NCBI RefSeq assembly: GCF_000719955.1
Contig: NZ_JOII01000020.1
Span: 1 to 64,000, forward strand
Reading direction: 5' to 3'
Length of the DNA stretch: 64,000 nucleotides
From: Streptomyces albidoflavus
Lineage (GTDB): Bacteria > Actinomycetota > Actinomycetes > Streptomycetales > Streptomycetaceae
Position numbers and translations under genes: made by a program. Within the stretch, counting starts at the first letter, position 1. Each line of letters opens with the position of its first letter. The notes beneath the pieces are model-generated. The model worked only from the letters and a program-made list of their open reading frames with translations, ran no database searches and had not been told where the DNA came from. Shown here in pieces: positions 42,935-51,396 of this stretch.

Positions 42935-44512
42935 ATGGATCGTCCACCCATGAGCACCACCCCTCCTCCCCCCACTTCCGCTTCCCCGGTCGAGCCCCCG
43001 GCCGCCGTCCTCCCGCCGACCCCGCCGGTCCGCCTCTCCGCGCTGCTCGGGCGGGCCGATCTCGGGCTCGGGCTGCGCCAGGTGGGCGGGCCGCCGGTGG
43101 ACGAGGGGGACGGGGAGCGGCTGGTGCAGTGGGTGCACACCTCGGAGATGGAGGACCCGTACCCGTACCTGCTCGGCGGTGAGCTGCTGCTCAGCGCGGG
43201 GCTGCACCTGCCGGAGGCGGCGGGGGCGGGGGCCTACCTCGACGCGTACGTGGGCCGGATCGTGGCGGCGGGCGGCGCCGCGCTCGGCTTCGGGGTGGCG
43301 CCGGTGCACGAGGCGGTGCCGCGCGGCCTGGTCGCCGCCTGCGACCGCTGGGGGCTGCCGCTGATCGAGGTGCCGTCGGCGACCCCGTTCAGCGCGGTGG
43401 CCCGTGCGGTGTGGCGGCTGATGGCGGAGTCCCGGCACGCGGGGCTGCGCCGCGCCGCCGAGGCCCAGCGCGGCCTGGCCACGGCGGCGGCCGGACCCGA
43501 CCCGGTCCGCGCCGTGCTGACCCGCCTCGCCGCCCTCCTCGACGGGTACGCGGTGCTGCTCGGCCCCACCGGCGAGATCCTCGTCCCCGGCGGACGGGGC
43601 GCCCCGCCGGACCCGGCCCGCGCCCTGCTCGGCGGCCTCGCCACCAAGCTCCGCCCGGGCCCCGCCACCCGCCCCGCCCCCGCCTCGGCCACGGAGACGG
43701 CGGGCCGCGACCGCATCGCCGTCTACGCCCTGACCGGCACCGGCGGCCACGCCCTGGGCACGGTCTGCCCGGCGGGCACCGAGGGCGAACAGGCCCTCGC
43801 CCAGATCGCGGTGGTCCTCCTCTCCCTCCTCACCGCCGACCAGCCCGGCGCCTCCTGGGCGGGCCGCACCTCGGCCCTGGTCGCCCTGCTCCTCGGCGAC
43901 GCGCCCGCCACCGTCACCGGCTCCCTCTCCACCGGCCCGTGGACGGTGGTCCGGGCCCGCCGCTCCCCGCACGGCGGGCCCGTCGACACCGTGGCCGCCT
44001 CCGCACTCGGCACGGCCCTGGGCTCCACCCTGGTCGGCACCGGCCCCGACGCCGACACCGTCCGCGTCCTGCTCCCCGCCGGCGCCGAGCCCGCCCCGCA
44101 ACGCGGCTGGACCCTGGGCGCCGCCACCGCCGCCGGCGACCCGCCGGACCTCCCCGCCGCCGACGCCCGCGCGGCCCGCGCCCTGGACCGGGCCCGCGCC
44201 ACCCACCGCCCCCTCGTCCGCGACCGGGCGGACGCCGCCCGGGGACTGGCCGCGCTGGTCGACCCGGCCGACGCCGAGGCGTACGCCCGCGACCTGCTGG
44301 CCCCGCTCGCCGACGCCCCGGAACTCGCCGCAACCCTCCGCGTCTGGCTCTCCCTCCACGGCAGCTGGGACCGGACCGCCACCGCCCTCGCCGTTCACCG
44401 CAACACCGTCCGCGGCCGCATCGCCCGCTGCGCCCGCCTCCTCGCCACCGACCTGGACGACGCGGACGTACGGATGGAGCTGTGGTTCGCGCTGGGGCGC
44501 GGCGGGGAGTGA
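42935..44512 (+). CDS. PucR-family transcriptional regulator
   Basis: A 525-residue regulator. An N-terminal Pro-rich tail leads into a PucR-type N-terminal domain (VRLSALLGRADLGLGLRQVGG, then VQWVHTSEMEDPYPYLLGGELLLSAG). A central variable region of about 250 residues follows. The C-terminal PucR HTH is LRVWLSLHGSWDRTATALAVHRNTVRGRIARCARLL, followed by a DVRMELWFAL helix. Members activate purine, amino acid or polyamine catabolic genes. It is divergent from the symporter, ureohydrolase and TPP genes across a 135-nt gap, so it is the likely local regulator. Start is ATG 42935 or ATG 42950; neither has a clear ribosome binding site, so the message may be leaderless. Confidence 0.88.
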   Translation: MDRPPMSTTPPPPTSASPVEPPAAVLPPTPPVRLSALLGRADLGLGLRQVGGPPVDEGDGERLVQWVHTSEMEDPYPYLLGGELLLSAGLHLPEAAGAGAYLDAYVGRIVAAGGAALGFGVAPVHEAVPRGLVAACDRWGLPLIEVPSATPFSAVARAVWRLMAESRHAGLRRAAEAQRGLATAAAGPDPVRAVLTRLAALLDGYAVLLGPTGEILVPGGRGAPPDPARALLGGLATKLRPGPATRPAPASATETAGRDRIAVYALTGTGGHALGTVCPAGTEGEQALAQIAVVLLSLLTADQPGASWAGRTSALVALLLGDAPATVTGSLSTGPWTVVRARRSPHGGPVDTVAASALGTALGSTLVGTGPDADTVRVLLPAGAEPAPQRGWTLGAATAAGDPPDLPAADARAARALDRARATHRPLVRDRADAARGLAALVDPADAEAYARDLLAPLADAPELAATLRVWLSLHGSWDRTATALAVHRNTVRGRIARCARLLATDLDDADVRMELWFALGRGGE

Positions 44513-44618
44513 GGGGCGCCGGTGTGCGGCCTCCGCGCCTTGCGGAACCCGCCCCACCGGCACGAAAGGCGCAGCCAACCCTCGCGAGCCGCCCCAGGCG
44601 GCGGGGGCGCCGGGCACA

Positions 44619-45410
44619 ATGGTCTCCATGTCGATACCCAGCCGCGCCACCCTCGTCGAGCATCTCGTCCGCGCCCGGATCGCCGGTGACGTCGCCACGC
44701 CCCGCGACAACAACCTCGACCACTACCGCAGGCTCGCCAACGGTGACCGCCACTACTGGCTGGGGCTGGAGCTGGGCGACCGCTGGGCCGACGAGCAGGA
44801 CGTGCTGGCCGTGATGGCCGAGCGGTGCGGCGTCAGCGACGACCCGGAGCACCGGCACGGCCAGGACACCATCGACCCGGAGCTGACCGTCGACGGCCTG
44901 GAGCGCATGGCGGCCCGGCTCCGCAAGGCGGCCGAGAGCCAGGAGCGGGTCCTGTTCGCCACCGGCCACCCCGGCGGCCTCCTCGACGTCCACCGGGCGA
45001 CGGCCGCCGCCCTGCGCGCCGCCGGCTGCGACATCGTCGTCATCCCCGGCGGGCTGCGGACCTCGGAGGGCATGGTCTTCCAGTTCGCCGACGTGGCGAT
45101 GCTGGAGCGCGGCGCCACCCTCTGGCACACCCACTCCCCCGAGCCGATGACCGTCATCCTCGACGGACTGGAGCGCGAGGGCAGCCCGCTGCCCGACCTG
45201 GTCGTCGCCGACCACGGCTGGGCGGGCTGCGCGGCCCAGCGCGGCCTCGACTCGCTCGGCTACGCCGACTGCAACGACCCGGCCCTCTTCATCGGCGAGG
45301 CCGAGGGCACCATGCAGGTCACCGTCCCCCTCGACGACCACGTCCTCGACCCGCGCTTCTACGACCCGATGACGGCGTACCTGCTGGACGCGGCGGGGCT
45401 GACGCCGTAG
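44619..45410 (+). CDS. Phosphatase-like conserved actinobacterial protein
   Basis: A 263-residue soluble protein. Characteristic segments: an N-terminal RATLVEHLVRARIAGDVATPRDNNLDHYRRLANGD with a DRHYWLGLEL strand, a central FATGHPGGLLDVHRATAAAL (GHPGG loop), then DIVVIPGGLRT and a late VVADHGWAGCAAQRGLDSLGYADCNDP. I recall homologues in S. coelicolor called simply phosphatase; the real reaction is not known to me. It may begin at ATG 44619 or ATG 44628. The following DUF5996 gene starts 104 nt later on the same strand. Confidence 0.65.
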   Translation: MVSMSIPSRATLVEHLVRARIAGDVATPRDNNLDHYRRLANGDRHYWLGLELGDRWADEQDVLAVMAERCGVSDDPEHRHGQDTIDPELTVDGLERMAARLRKAAESQERVLFATGHPGGLLDVHRATAAALRAAGCDIVVIPGGLRTSEGMVFQFADVAMLERGATLWHTHSPEPMTVILDGLEREGSPLPDLVVADHGWAGCAAQRGLDSLGYADCNDPALFIGEAEGTMQVTVPLDDHVLDPRFYDPMTAYLLDAAGLTP

Positions 45411-45514
45411 GGCACCTCCCCGGACGTGCCGAGGGCCGCGGACGCTGCGAAACTGGGACGAAACGCCCCGGACGTCCGTTTCCGTCCCGCATCTCGCACG
45501 GGGAGGCCCCTCCC

Positions 45515-46486
45515 ATGAGCCAACGCGGCACCGCACGGCCCGACCTCGACTACGAGCACCTGGCACCCACCGCCGACTACGTGAACCGGGTGGTGCAGGT
45601 CGGCGGCAAGTACACCCTGGACGAGCCCTTCGAGGTCGGCTGGGGCAACGTCGTCCTCGACGTCACCCCGCGCGGCCTGGCCACCCGGACCTTCCGCCGC
45701 CCCGACACCTCCTTCCAGGTCCACTACGGCCTGCTCGACGGCGACGTACGGATCGAGTCCGACCGGGGCACGCGCGCCCTCTCCCTGCGCCACGACTCGG
45801 TCGCCTCCTTCTACACCGCGTTCTGCGACGCCGCCCGCGACCTGGGCGTCGACCCGCCCGACTCCCCGCTGATCTGCGAGATCCCCGGCTCCCCCGCGAC
45901 CTTCGAGGAGGACCGCGCCGCCCGCACCTGGGACCCCGACGCGGCCCGCCTGATGTGCGGCGCCTGGAACCTCGCCGCCGCCGGCCTGGAGGCGTGGCAG
46001 GCCCCCTACCTGGGCCACCGCCCCCGCGTCGGCGTGATGTGGGGCGGCTTCGACCTCTCCGCCACCCGCTGGCGCCCCCAGCGCACCACCCCCACCCCCG
46101 GCCGGCCCGCCTTCCAGCAGAACGCCGAACTCCACGCGTACGTCTCCGTCGGCTTCTCCTTCGGCAGCGCCGACGCCCCGCACCCCGGCATGTACGCCTA
46201 CATCTGGCCCCAGCCCGACGGCCTCGAAGCCCGCGACTGGGGCGTCCCCGGCGCCACCTGGAACCCGGACGCGGGCCTCGTCCAACTCCCCTGGCCCGCC
46301 CTCCTCCAGACCCCGGACCCGATCCACTCCATCGTCACCTTCGGCGACGCGGTCTACGCCGCCGCCGTCGACCTGTCCGGCTGGCCCGCCGACTGGGTCT
46401 GCCCCCGCGTGGACGGCTGGTACATGAGCCGGACACCTACGGAACAGGTCCAGCGGCTGGAGCGGGAGCGGCACGAGGAAGGCTGA
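45515..46486 (+). CDS. DUF5996 family protein
   Basis: A 323-residue soluble protein of the DUF5996 family. Seen: DYEHLAPTADYVNRVVQVGGKYTL, FEVGWGNVVLDVTPRGL, VHYGLLDGDVRIESDRG, WQAPYLGHRPRVGVMWGGFDLSATRW, and a His/Trp-rich core (SADAPHPGMYAYIWPQPDG) with many aromatic residues. Function unknown. ATG 45515 has GGGAGG 8 nt upstream. It shares its strand and close spacing with the phosphatase-like gene but is not overlapping. Confidence 0.85.
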   Translation: MSQRGTARPDLDYEHLAPTADYVNRVVQVGGKYTLDEPFEVGWGNVVLDVTPRGLATRTFRRPDTSFQVHYGLLDGDVRIESDRGTRALSLRHDSVASFYTAFCDAARDLGVDPPDSPLICEIPGSPATFEEDRAARTWDPDAARLMCGAWNLAAAGLEAWQAPYLGHRPRVGVMWGGFDLSATRWRPQRTTPTPGRPAFQQNAELHAYVSVGFSFGSADAPHPGMYAYIWPQPDGLEARDWGVPGATWNPDAGLVQLPWPALLQTPDPIHSIVTFGDAVYAAAVDLSGWPADWVCPRVDGWYMSRTPTEQVQRLERERHEEG

Positions 46487-46664
46487 CCCGGCACCAGCGA
46501 CGCCCACCGCCGGCCCGGACCGCGCCCCGCCCGAGAGGCGGGCCGCCGGTAATGCCTTCAGCCCGTTCCCCCGGCAGCCCGCCCGTTCCGGAGCGCCGGA
46601 CGCCCCACCTCCGGCGGAGGCGGAGCCGGCGCACCCACCCCGGCTCACCAGAACTCCACGACTG

Positions 46665-46692
46665 TCACGAGTTCTTCACATCGTGATATAAC
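46665..46692 (+). promoter_or_regulatory. Inverted repeat and A/T-rich -10-like element before the secreted protein gene
   Basis: TCACGA (46665-46670) and TCGTGA (46681-46686) are exact complements around a 10-nt spacer, and TATAAC at 46687-46692 is a good -10 box. This A/T-rich patch lies about 55 nt before the ATG at 46747 in otherwise GC-rich DNA. It is probably the promoter, perhaps with an operator. Confidence 0.45.
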
Positions 46693-46746
46693 CCGGTCCT
46701 CGCCACCCGCTTCGAGGGTGGCCGCCAGCCGTTCCCGGGGGGACCG

Positions 46747-47265
46747 ATGAACCCGTACACCCAGCCTCCGCATGCCACCACCACGGTCGCCCAGAGGCCC
46801 CTGTACAAGCGGAAGCGGGTGTGGGCCGTCGGGGTCGCGGTCTTCGCGTTCGGGGTGATGGGCGGGACCCAGTCGGCGCAGGACGAGGTGCGGGCCGCTC
46901 AGGCGGTGGCCGCCAAGCCCGCGCCGACGGTGACCGTGACGGCGACGGCCACCGCGACCGAGACGGCCGAGCCCGAGCCGGCGCCGACGGTCACCAAGAC
47001 CAAGCGGGTGGAGACGCCGGGGCCGAGGGTGACGGTCACCGTCGCACCGGCGACCGGAGGCTCGGGAGGTTCCGGTTCCGGCGGCGGGGGCGGCGGCAGC
47101 GCCGACAGGACGGACACCTGCTCCATACGCTCCAACGCGGGCAACTGCTACCAGGCGGGCCAGTTCTGCCGCAACGCCGACCACGGCGCCGTGACCACGA
47201 CGGCGAGCGGCGCCCGCATCAAGTGCGCGGCAAGCGGGAACTCCTGGCGGTGGACGTACGCCTGA
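46747..47265 (+). CDS. Membrane-anchored or secreted small Cys-containing protein
   Basis: A 172-residue protein. Residues 1-24 are cytoplasmic and basic (LYKRKRVW), followed by one hydrophobic helix at about 25-43 (signal anchor or signal peptide). Residues 55-100 are Thr/Val/Ala repeats (TVTVTATATATET) with Lys/Pro, then a Gly/Ser linker of about 20 residues. A compact C-terminal domain of about 50 residues has four cysteines (TCSIRSNAGNCY, FCRNADHG, IKCAASG) and ends WRWTYA. The domain is likely extracellular and disulfide-bonded. I do not recognise a named family with certainty. Confidence 0.75.
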   Translation: MNPYTQPPHATTTVAQRPLYKRKRVWAVGVAVFAFGVMGGTQSAQDEVRAAQAVAAKPAPTVTVTATATATETAEPEPAPTVTKTKRVETPGPRVTVTVAPATGGSGGSGSGGGGGGSADRTDTCSIRSNAGNCYQAGQFCRNADHGAVTTTASGARIKCAASGNSWRWTYA

Positions 47266-47320
47266 GGTGCCGCCGGCTCACACCGCACCACCCCGCCCGC
47301 TTCCGGAGGGACGACCGCCC

Positions 47321-48064
47321 ATGCCGTCTGACGCCGTCCCCGCCTCGGCCGGCGAGACCGGGCCGCGCGGCCTGATTCTGGATTTCGCCGGGGTGCTCAC
47401 CTCCGACCCCCGGGAAGCCCAGCACGCCTGGTGCCGGTCGGAGGGGCTGGCGCCGGGGGCGTGGCGGGCGGCTCTGGCCGAGCATCCGGAGGGGCGGCGG
47501 CTGTACGCGGCGCTGGAGACGGGGAAGCTCGCGCAGGCGGAGTGAAACAGGGCCACGGCGGCTCTCCTCGGCCCGCACGTCGACCCGTCGAATCTGATGG
47601 GCCGGGTCTGGGCCCGGGTGCCGGTGGCGCGGGGGATGGTCGCGCTGGCCCGTGCCGCGCGTGCCGCCGGTCACCGCCTCGCCCTGCTCTCGAACAGCTT
47701 CGGCCTCGATCCGTTCAACCCGTACGAGCACGTGGGGGTCTGGGAACTGTTCGACGTGCACGTCGTCTCGGAGCAGGCCGGCCTGGCCAAGCCCGATCCG
47801 GGGATCTATCAGCTTGTCCTGGACCGGCTCGGGCTCCCGCCGGAGCGGTGCGTCTTCGCCGACGACCAGGCAGCCAACCTCGTGCCCGCCGTGGCGGCGG
47901 GCATCGCCACCGTGCATGTCACCGACGAGGCGGTGGCCGTGGACGAGTTGACCCGGCAGCTCGGCCTGCGGGGCCTCACCCCTCCCCCTCGTCCCCCCAG
48001 GGGTCGAGACCTTCGCGCCGTCGCTGCCCCGCCCCCGGCGTCGGGTCCAGATAGACCCGCTTGA
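47321..48064 (+). pseudogene. HAD-superfamily hydrolase interrupted by an in-frame TGA
   Basis: One continuous reading frame encodes an HAD hydrolase: N-terminal LILDFAGVLTSDP (motif I; the first aspartate is present, the expected second acidic residue is altered to Ala as in some members), cap-region helix, then LALLSNSFG (motif II), AKPDPGIYQLVLDRLGL (motif III) and FADDQAANLVPAVAAGI (motif IV). The frame is broken by TGA at 47543-47545, exactly where a Trp (TGG) is expected in a KLAQAEWNRATAALL-type helix. A single G-to-A change explains it. The 3' end overlaps the convergent CDF gene by 89 nt. ATG 47321 has GGAGG about 10 nt upstream. Confidence 0.8.
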
Positions 48065-49043
48065 TCTGCGGGAACCTCTCGCGGAGGCGTCGCTCGGCGC
48101 GTTCGCAGGCCCACTCGATCTCCGCTGCCGTGGCCGTGTCGCGGAAGTCGACCTTGGCGGCGGCGAGGGCCTCGTCGGGGCCCTGCATGAGGGTGGTCAG
48201 TTCCAGGACGGAGTGGACCTGGTCGACGGCGAGGAGTTCGGCGTGGATGGCCTCGCGGACGGGGGCGGGGAGGGGGCGGCCGAGGAGGAGTTCGACGTTG
48301 GAGCGGCCCAGGACCCAGGCGACGTAGACGAGGAGGAGGCCGATGAGGAGGGAGGCGACGCCGTCGAAGACCGGGGAGCCGGTGAGGTGGGCGCCGGTGA
48401 GGCCGCCGGCGGCGAGGACGAGGCCGACCAGGGCGGCGGAGTCCTCCATGACGACGGCCTTGACGGTGGTGTCGGGGGTGTGGCGGAGGTAGTGGCGCAG
48501 CGGGGTGCGGGCCCGGCGGGCCTCGCCGCGCATCTGGCGGGCGCCGGTGCGCAGGCTGAACCCCTCCAGGAGGAAGGCGATGCCGAGGACGGCGTAGGAG
48601 AGGGTGGGGTTGCCCAGTTCCTCGCCGACGGCCAGCGTGTGGACGCCGTCGTAGATGGCGAAGACGGCGCCGCCGACGAAGGTGGCGACGGAGGCGAGCA
48701 GGGCCCAGACGTAGCGGGCGGCGGCGTAGCCGAGGGGGTGGGCCTCGTCCGGGGGATGGGCGCTGCGGCGCAGGGCGGTGAGCAGGAGCAGTTCGGTGAC
48801 GGTGTCGGCGACCGAGTGGGCGGCCTCGGAGAGCATGGCGCTGGAGCCGCTGATGATGCCCGCGACGGCCTTGGCGACGGCGATGCCGAGGTTGGCTCCG
48901 GCGGCGACGAGGACGGTGAAGGTCGACTCACCCCGGTCGGCGCCCGGACCGCCGCCGAGGGTACCGGTGCCGGCGGCGCCGGTGCCGGGGGCGGCGGCCG
49001 GGGAATCGCCGAGGTCGTCTGGTTCCGCTGAGGCTGCACCCAT
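47976..49043 (-). CDS. Cation diffusion facilitator family transporter
   Basis: A 355-residue membrane transporter for divalent metals such as Zn, Mn or Fe, driven by proton exchange. Six helices between about 40 and 240. Metal site motifs: SEAAHSVADTVTELL in helix 2 (His-x-x-x-Asp) and VFDGVASLLIGLL in helix 5 (aspartate). A cytoplasmic ferredoxin-like domain follows (VREAIHAELLAVDQVHSVLEL, then AKVDFRDTATAAEIEWACERAERRL). The first 35 residues are a Gly/Ala tail. ATG 49043. Its 3' end overlaps the HAD pseudogene on the opposite strand. Confidence 0.9.
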   Translation of the reverse strand: MGAASAEPDDLGDSPAAAPGTGAAGTGTLGGGPGADRGESTFTVLVAAGANLGIAVAKAVAGIISGSSAMLSEAAHSVADTVTELLLLTALRRSAHPPDEAHPLGYAAARYVWALLASVATFVGGAVFAIYDGVHTLAVGEELGNPTLSYAVLGIAFLLEGFSLRTGARQMRGEARRARTPLRHYLRHTPDTTVKAVVMEDSAALVGLVLAAGGLTGAHLTGSPVFDGVASLLIGLLLVYVAWVLGRSNVELLLGRPLPAPVREAIHAELLAVDQVHSVLELTTLMQGPDEALAAAKVDFRDTATAAEIEWACERAERRLRERFPQIKRVYLDPTPGAGQRRREGLDPWGDEGEG

Positions 49044-49097
49044 GGGCGGGGATTATGCCCGGTACAGGTGGTTCGGCCTGGTATGCCTCGCGGCAGG

Positions 49098-49688
49098 TCA
49101 GCCCTTCGCCGCGCCCCCGGCGCGACCGAGACGGAGCGCGGAGACGAGGAAGAAGACGCCGCCGAGGAAGGCGTAGCCGGCCAGGGCGCTCAGCGAGGCG
49201 TCGGCGCCGCCCGCCTGGGCGATGAAGGAGGCTCCGGCGAGGGTGGAGATGCCGCCGCTGGCGATCATCGCCCACTGGCCGCCGAGCCCGCGCCGGGCGA
49301 CGCCGACGGCGAGCTGGACGAGGCCCGCGGTGATCGCCCAGGCGCCCCAGACCCGCAGGACGGCCGGGATGCCGGAGGTGGCGGCAACCGCGAGACCGGC
49401 GGCGGTGAGGGTGCTGAGCGCGGCGTTCACGTACAGGCCGCGCACCGGCCGGCCGCCAGGGCGGGCGGAGCGGAGGTCGGCGACCGCGCACCCCACGTCG
49501 AAGAGGGGATAGGCGACGAGGAGGAGGGTGGCGGGGGCACTCAGGGTGTCGGCGGTGGCGAGGAGCAGGGCTGCCCAGACGGCGGCGAAGGCGAAGCGCA
49601 GGAAGTAGAGCTTGCGCAGGGCGGCGGCGGGAGAAGCGGCGGCGGGGGTGGAGGCTGTGGCGGCTGCGGATTCGGTGAGCGTGTCCAT
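49098..49688 (-). CDS. DUF308-like six-helix membrane protein
   Basis: A 196-residue membrane protein with an Ala-rich tail followed by about six hydrophobic segments (LYFLRFAFAAVWAALLL, ATLLLVAYPLFDVGCAVADL, then four more), matching the DUF308/HdeD-like layout. Function unknown; relatives are linked to stress. It is divergent from a TetR regulator, with two AGAACGTTC-type operators between them, so it is probably repressed by that regulator. Confidence 0.75.
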   Translation of the reverse strand: MDTLTESAAATASTPAAASPAAALRKLYFLRFAFAAVWAALLLATADTLSAPATLLLVAYPLFDVGCAVADLRSARPGGRPVRGLYVNAALSTLTAAGLAVAATSGIPAVLRVWGAWAITAGLVQLAVGVARRGLGGQWAMIASGGISTLAGASFIAQAGGADASLSALAGYAFLGGVFFLVSALRLGRAGGAAKG

Positions 49689-49722
49689 GGAAGTCCCCTT
49701 CGGGCAGGGCTGGTTCGGCGGC

Positions 49723-49796
49723 GAGGGAGAACGTTCGTTCTCGCTACGCAGTCAAGAGCGTGCGGCGGCGACTGTCAAGACCGAACGTTCTCCCTC
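49723..49796. promoter_or_regulatory. TetR operators between the DUF308-like and TetR genes
   Basis: GAGGGAGAACGTTCG (49723-49737) and its exact complement CGAACGTTCTCCCTC (49782-49796) form a 15-bp inverted pair. The left copy is also part of a local pseudo-palindrome GAGAACG-TT-CGTTCTC (49727-49742), and the right contains GAACGTTC. They flank the divergent promoters and are the likely binding sites of the TetR protein. Confidence 0.75.
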
Positions 49797-49818
49797 ATGG
49801 GTGGGTTAGCCTGTCCGC

Positions 49819-50427
49819 ATGAGTGAGGGCAAGCGGAACGGGAAGGGTGCGGGCGCCGGCGCGGGCACCTCGGCGGCGCGGGCGCGGCTGCTCGCGACGG
49901 CGACGCGGATCTTCTACGCGGAGGGCATCCACGCGGTCGGTGTCGACCGGATCGTCTCGGAGGCCGAGGTCACCCGGGCCACGCTGTACCGGCACTTCGC
50001 GGGCAAGGAGGAACTGGTCCTCGCCTGCCTCGGCCAGGTCGACCAGGGGATGCGGGCGGGGGTGGAGGCGGCCGTACGGGAGGCCGGGCCCTCGGCGGCC
50101 GACGCGGTGCGGGCGGTGGCCGGGTTCATCACCGGCGGCATCCGGAGCGAGGGTTTCCGCGGCTGCGCCTTCCTCAACGCGGCCGTCGAGTACCCCGACC
50201 CGGACCACCCCGTCCACCAGGCCGTCCTGGCGCACCGCCAGTGGTTCCTGGAGCGGGTCACGGAGCTGCTGGCGCGGGTCGCCGGGGAGCCGGCCGAGGA
50301 GGCCGGGCACGACTTCGTCATGCTCCGGGACGGGGCGATGGCCGCCGGGTGCCTCTCGGACCCGGAGCTGGTCTCGGCGACCTTCCTGCGCGGGGTGGAC
50401 GGGGTCCTGCGGGCCCTGGAGAAGTGA
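49819..50427 (+). CDS. TetR/AcrR family transcriptional regulator
   Basis: A 202-residue regulator. The N-terminal HTH is ARLLATATRIFYAEGIHAVGVDRIVSEAEVTRATLYRHFAGKEELV; the C-terminal all-helical ligand domain includes GFRGCAFLNAAVEYPDP, typical of the TetR_C group of this type. The gene starts only 8 nt after a TTAGCCT -10-like element, so the transcript is probably leaderless. It likely represses the divergent DUF308-like gene and itself through the AGAACGTTC sites. Confidence 0.9.
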   Translation: MSEGKRNGKGAGAGAGTSAARARLLATATRIFYAEGIHAVGVDRIVSEAEVTRATLYRHFAGKEELVLACLGQVDQGMRAGVEAAVREAGPSAADAVRAVAGFITGGIRSEGFRGCAFLNAAVEYPDPDHPVHQAVLAHRQWFLERVTELLARVAGEPAEEAGHDFVMLRDGAMAAGCLSDPELVSATFLRGVDGVLRALEK

Positions 50428-50457
50428 CCCCGGGCCGGGCGGGGGCGGGTCGGAGGG

Positions 50458-51333
50458 TCAGCGGGGAACGCGCATGACGCCTTCCTGGATCACCGTGACG
50501 GCGAGCTTGCCGTCCCGCGTGTAGATGCGGCCCTGGCCCAGACCCCGGCCGCCGGAGGCCGACGGGGAGTGCTGGTCGTAGAGGAGCCAGTCGTCGGCGC
50601 GGAGCGGGCGGTGGAACCACATGGCGTGGTCGAGGCTGGCGCCGGTGATGTCGCCGGTGGTCCAGCCGCCCCGGCCGTGGGCGAGCAGGACCGAGTCGAG
50701 CAGCGTCATGTCCGAGACGTACGTGGTCAGGCAGACGTGGGTGAGCGGGTCGACGTCGCCGAGCTTGCCGTTGGTGCGGAACCAGACTTGGGAGCGGGGT
50801 TCGCGCGGGGTGCCCCGGGTGGCGTACGGGGGCTCGTGGACGTAGCGCAGGTCGACGGCGGCGCGGGCCTCCAGGAGGCGGTCGGCGACGCCCTCGTCGG
50901 TGAAGGCGGCGGCGTGGCGCGGGACCATCTCCTCGCCGGTGGCGAGGGTCTCCGGGTCCGGCGCGGGCGGCATCGGCTCCTGGTGGTCCAGGCCCTCCTC
51001 CCAGGTCTGGAAGGAGGCGGAGAGGTGGAAGATCGGCTGGCCGTGCTGGACGGCGACGACCCGCCGGGTGGTGAAGGAGCGGCCGTCGCGGATGCGGTCG
51101 ACGGTGTAGACGATCGGCGCGCCCGGGTCCCCGGGCCGCAGGAAGTACGCGTGCAGGGAGTGGGTGTGCCGGTCGTCCGGGACGGTCCGCCCGGCCGCCA
51201 CCAGCGCCTGGGCGGCGACCTGGCCCCCGAAGACGCGGGGGATGACGGCCGAGCGGGACTGCCCGCGGAAGATGTCCTGCTCGATCCGCTCCAGGTCGAG
51301 CAGGACCAGCAGTCCGGCCAGTGCGTCGTTCAC
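50458..51333 (-). CDS. tesB: Acyl-CoA thioesterase II
   Basis: A 291-residue double hot-dog thioesterase that hydrolyses medium- and long-chain acyl-CoA. Seen: FRGQSRSAVIPRVFGGQVAAQALVAA with HSLHAYFLRPGD, SFTTRRVVAVQHGQPIFHLSASFQ in the first half, and the second half ending with SLDHAMWFHRPLRADDWLLYDQHSPSASGGRGLGQGRIY, carrying the catalytic Asp/Gln/Ser set. GTG 51333. It lies downstream of an acyl-CoA dehydrogenase on the same strand (63 nt gap), consistent with acyl-CoA metabolism. Confidence 0.93.
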   Translation of the reverse strand: MNDALAGLLVLLDLERIEQDIFRGQSRSAVIPRVFGGQVAAQALVAAGRTVPDDRHTHSLHAYFLRPGDPGAPIVYTVDRIRDGRSFTTRRVVAVQHGQPIFHLSASFQTWEEGLDHQEPMPPAPDPETLATGEEMVPRHAAAFTDEGVADRLLEARAAVDLRYVHEPPYATRGTPREPRSQVWFRTNGKLGDVDPLTHVCLTTYVSDMTLLDSVLLAHGRGGWTTGDITGASLDHAMWFHRPLRADDWLLYDQHSPSASGGRGLGQGRIYTRDGKLAVTVIQEGVMRVPR

Positions 51334-51396
51334 GTGAGGGTGGCTCCGCTTCCGGTCAGGGCTGGACGGACTGCTGGGGGTGCTGCCGGTCAGGTC

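Noticed and set aside
42800..44713. Upstream extension of the symporter frame over the PucR gene
   Set aside because: It is the complement of the PucR coding sequence, with no symporter-like residues before GTG 42799.
47543..47545. Selenocysteine decoding of the HAD TGA
   Set aside because: The position aligns with Trp, not Cys, and no SECIS-like stem or sel genes are visible.
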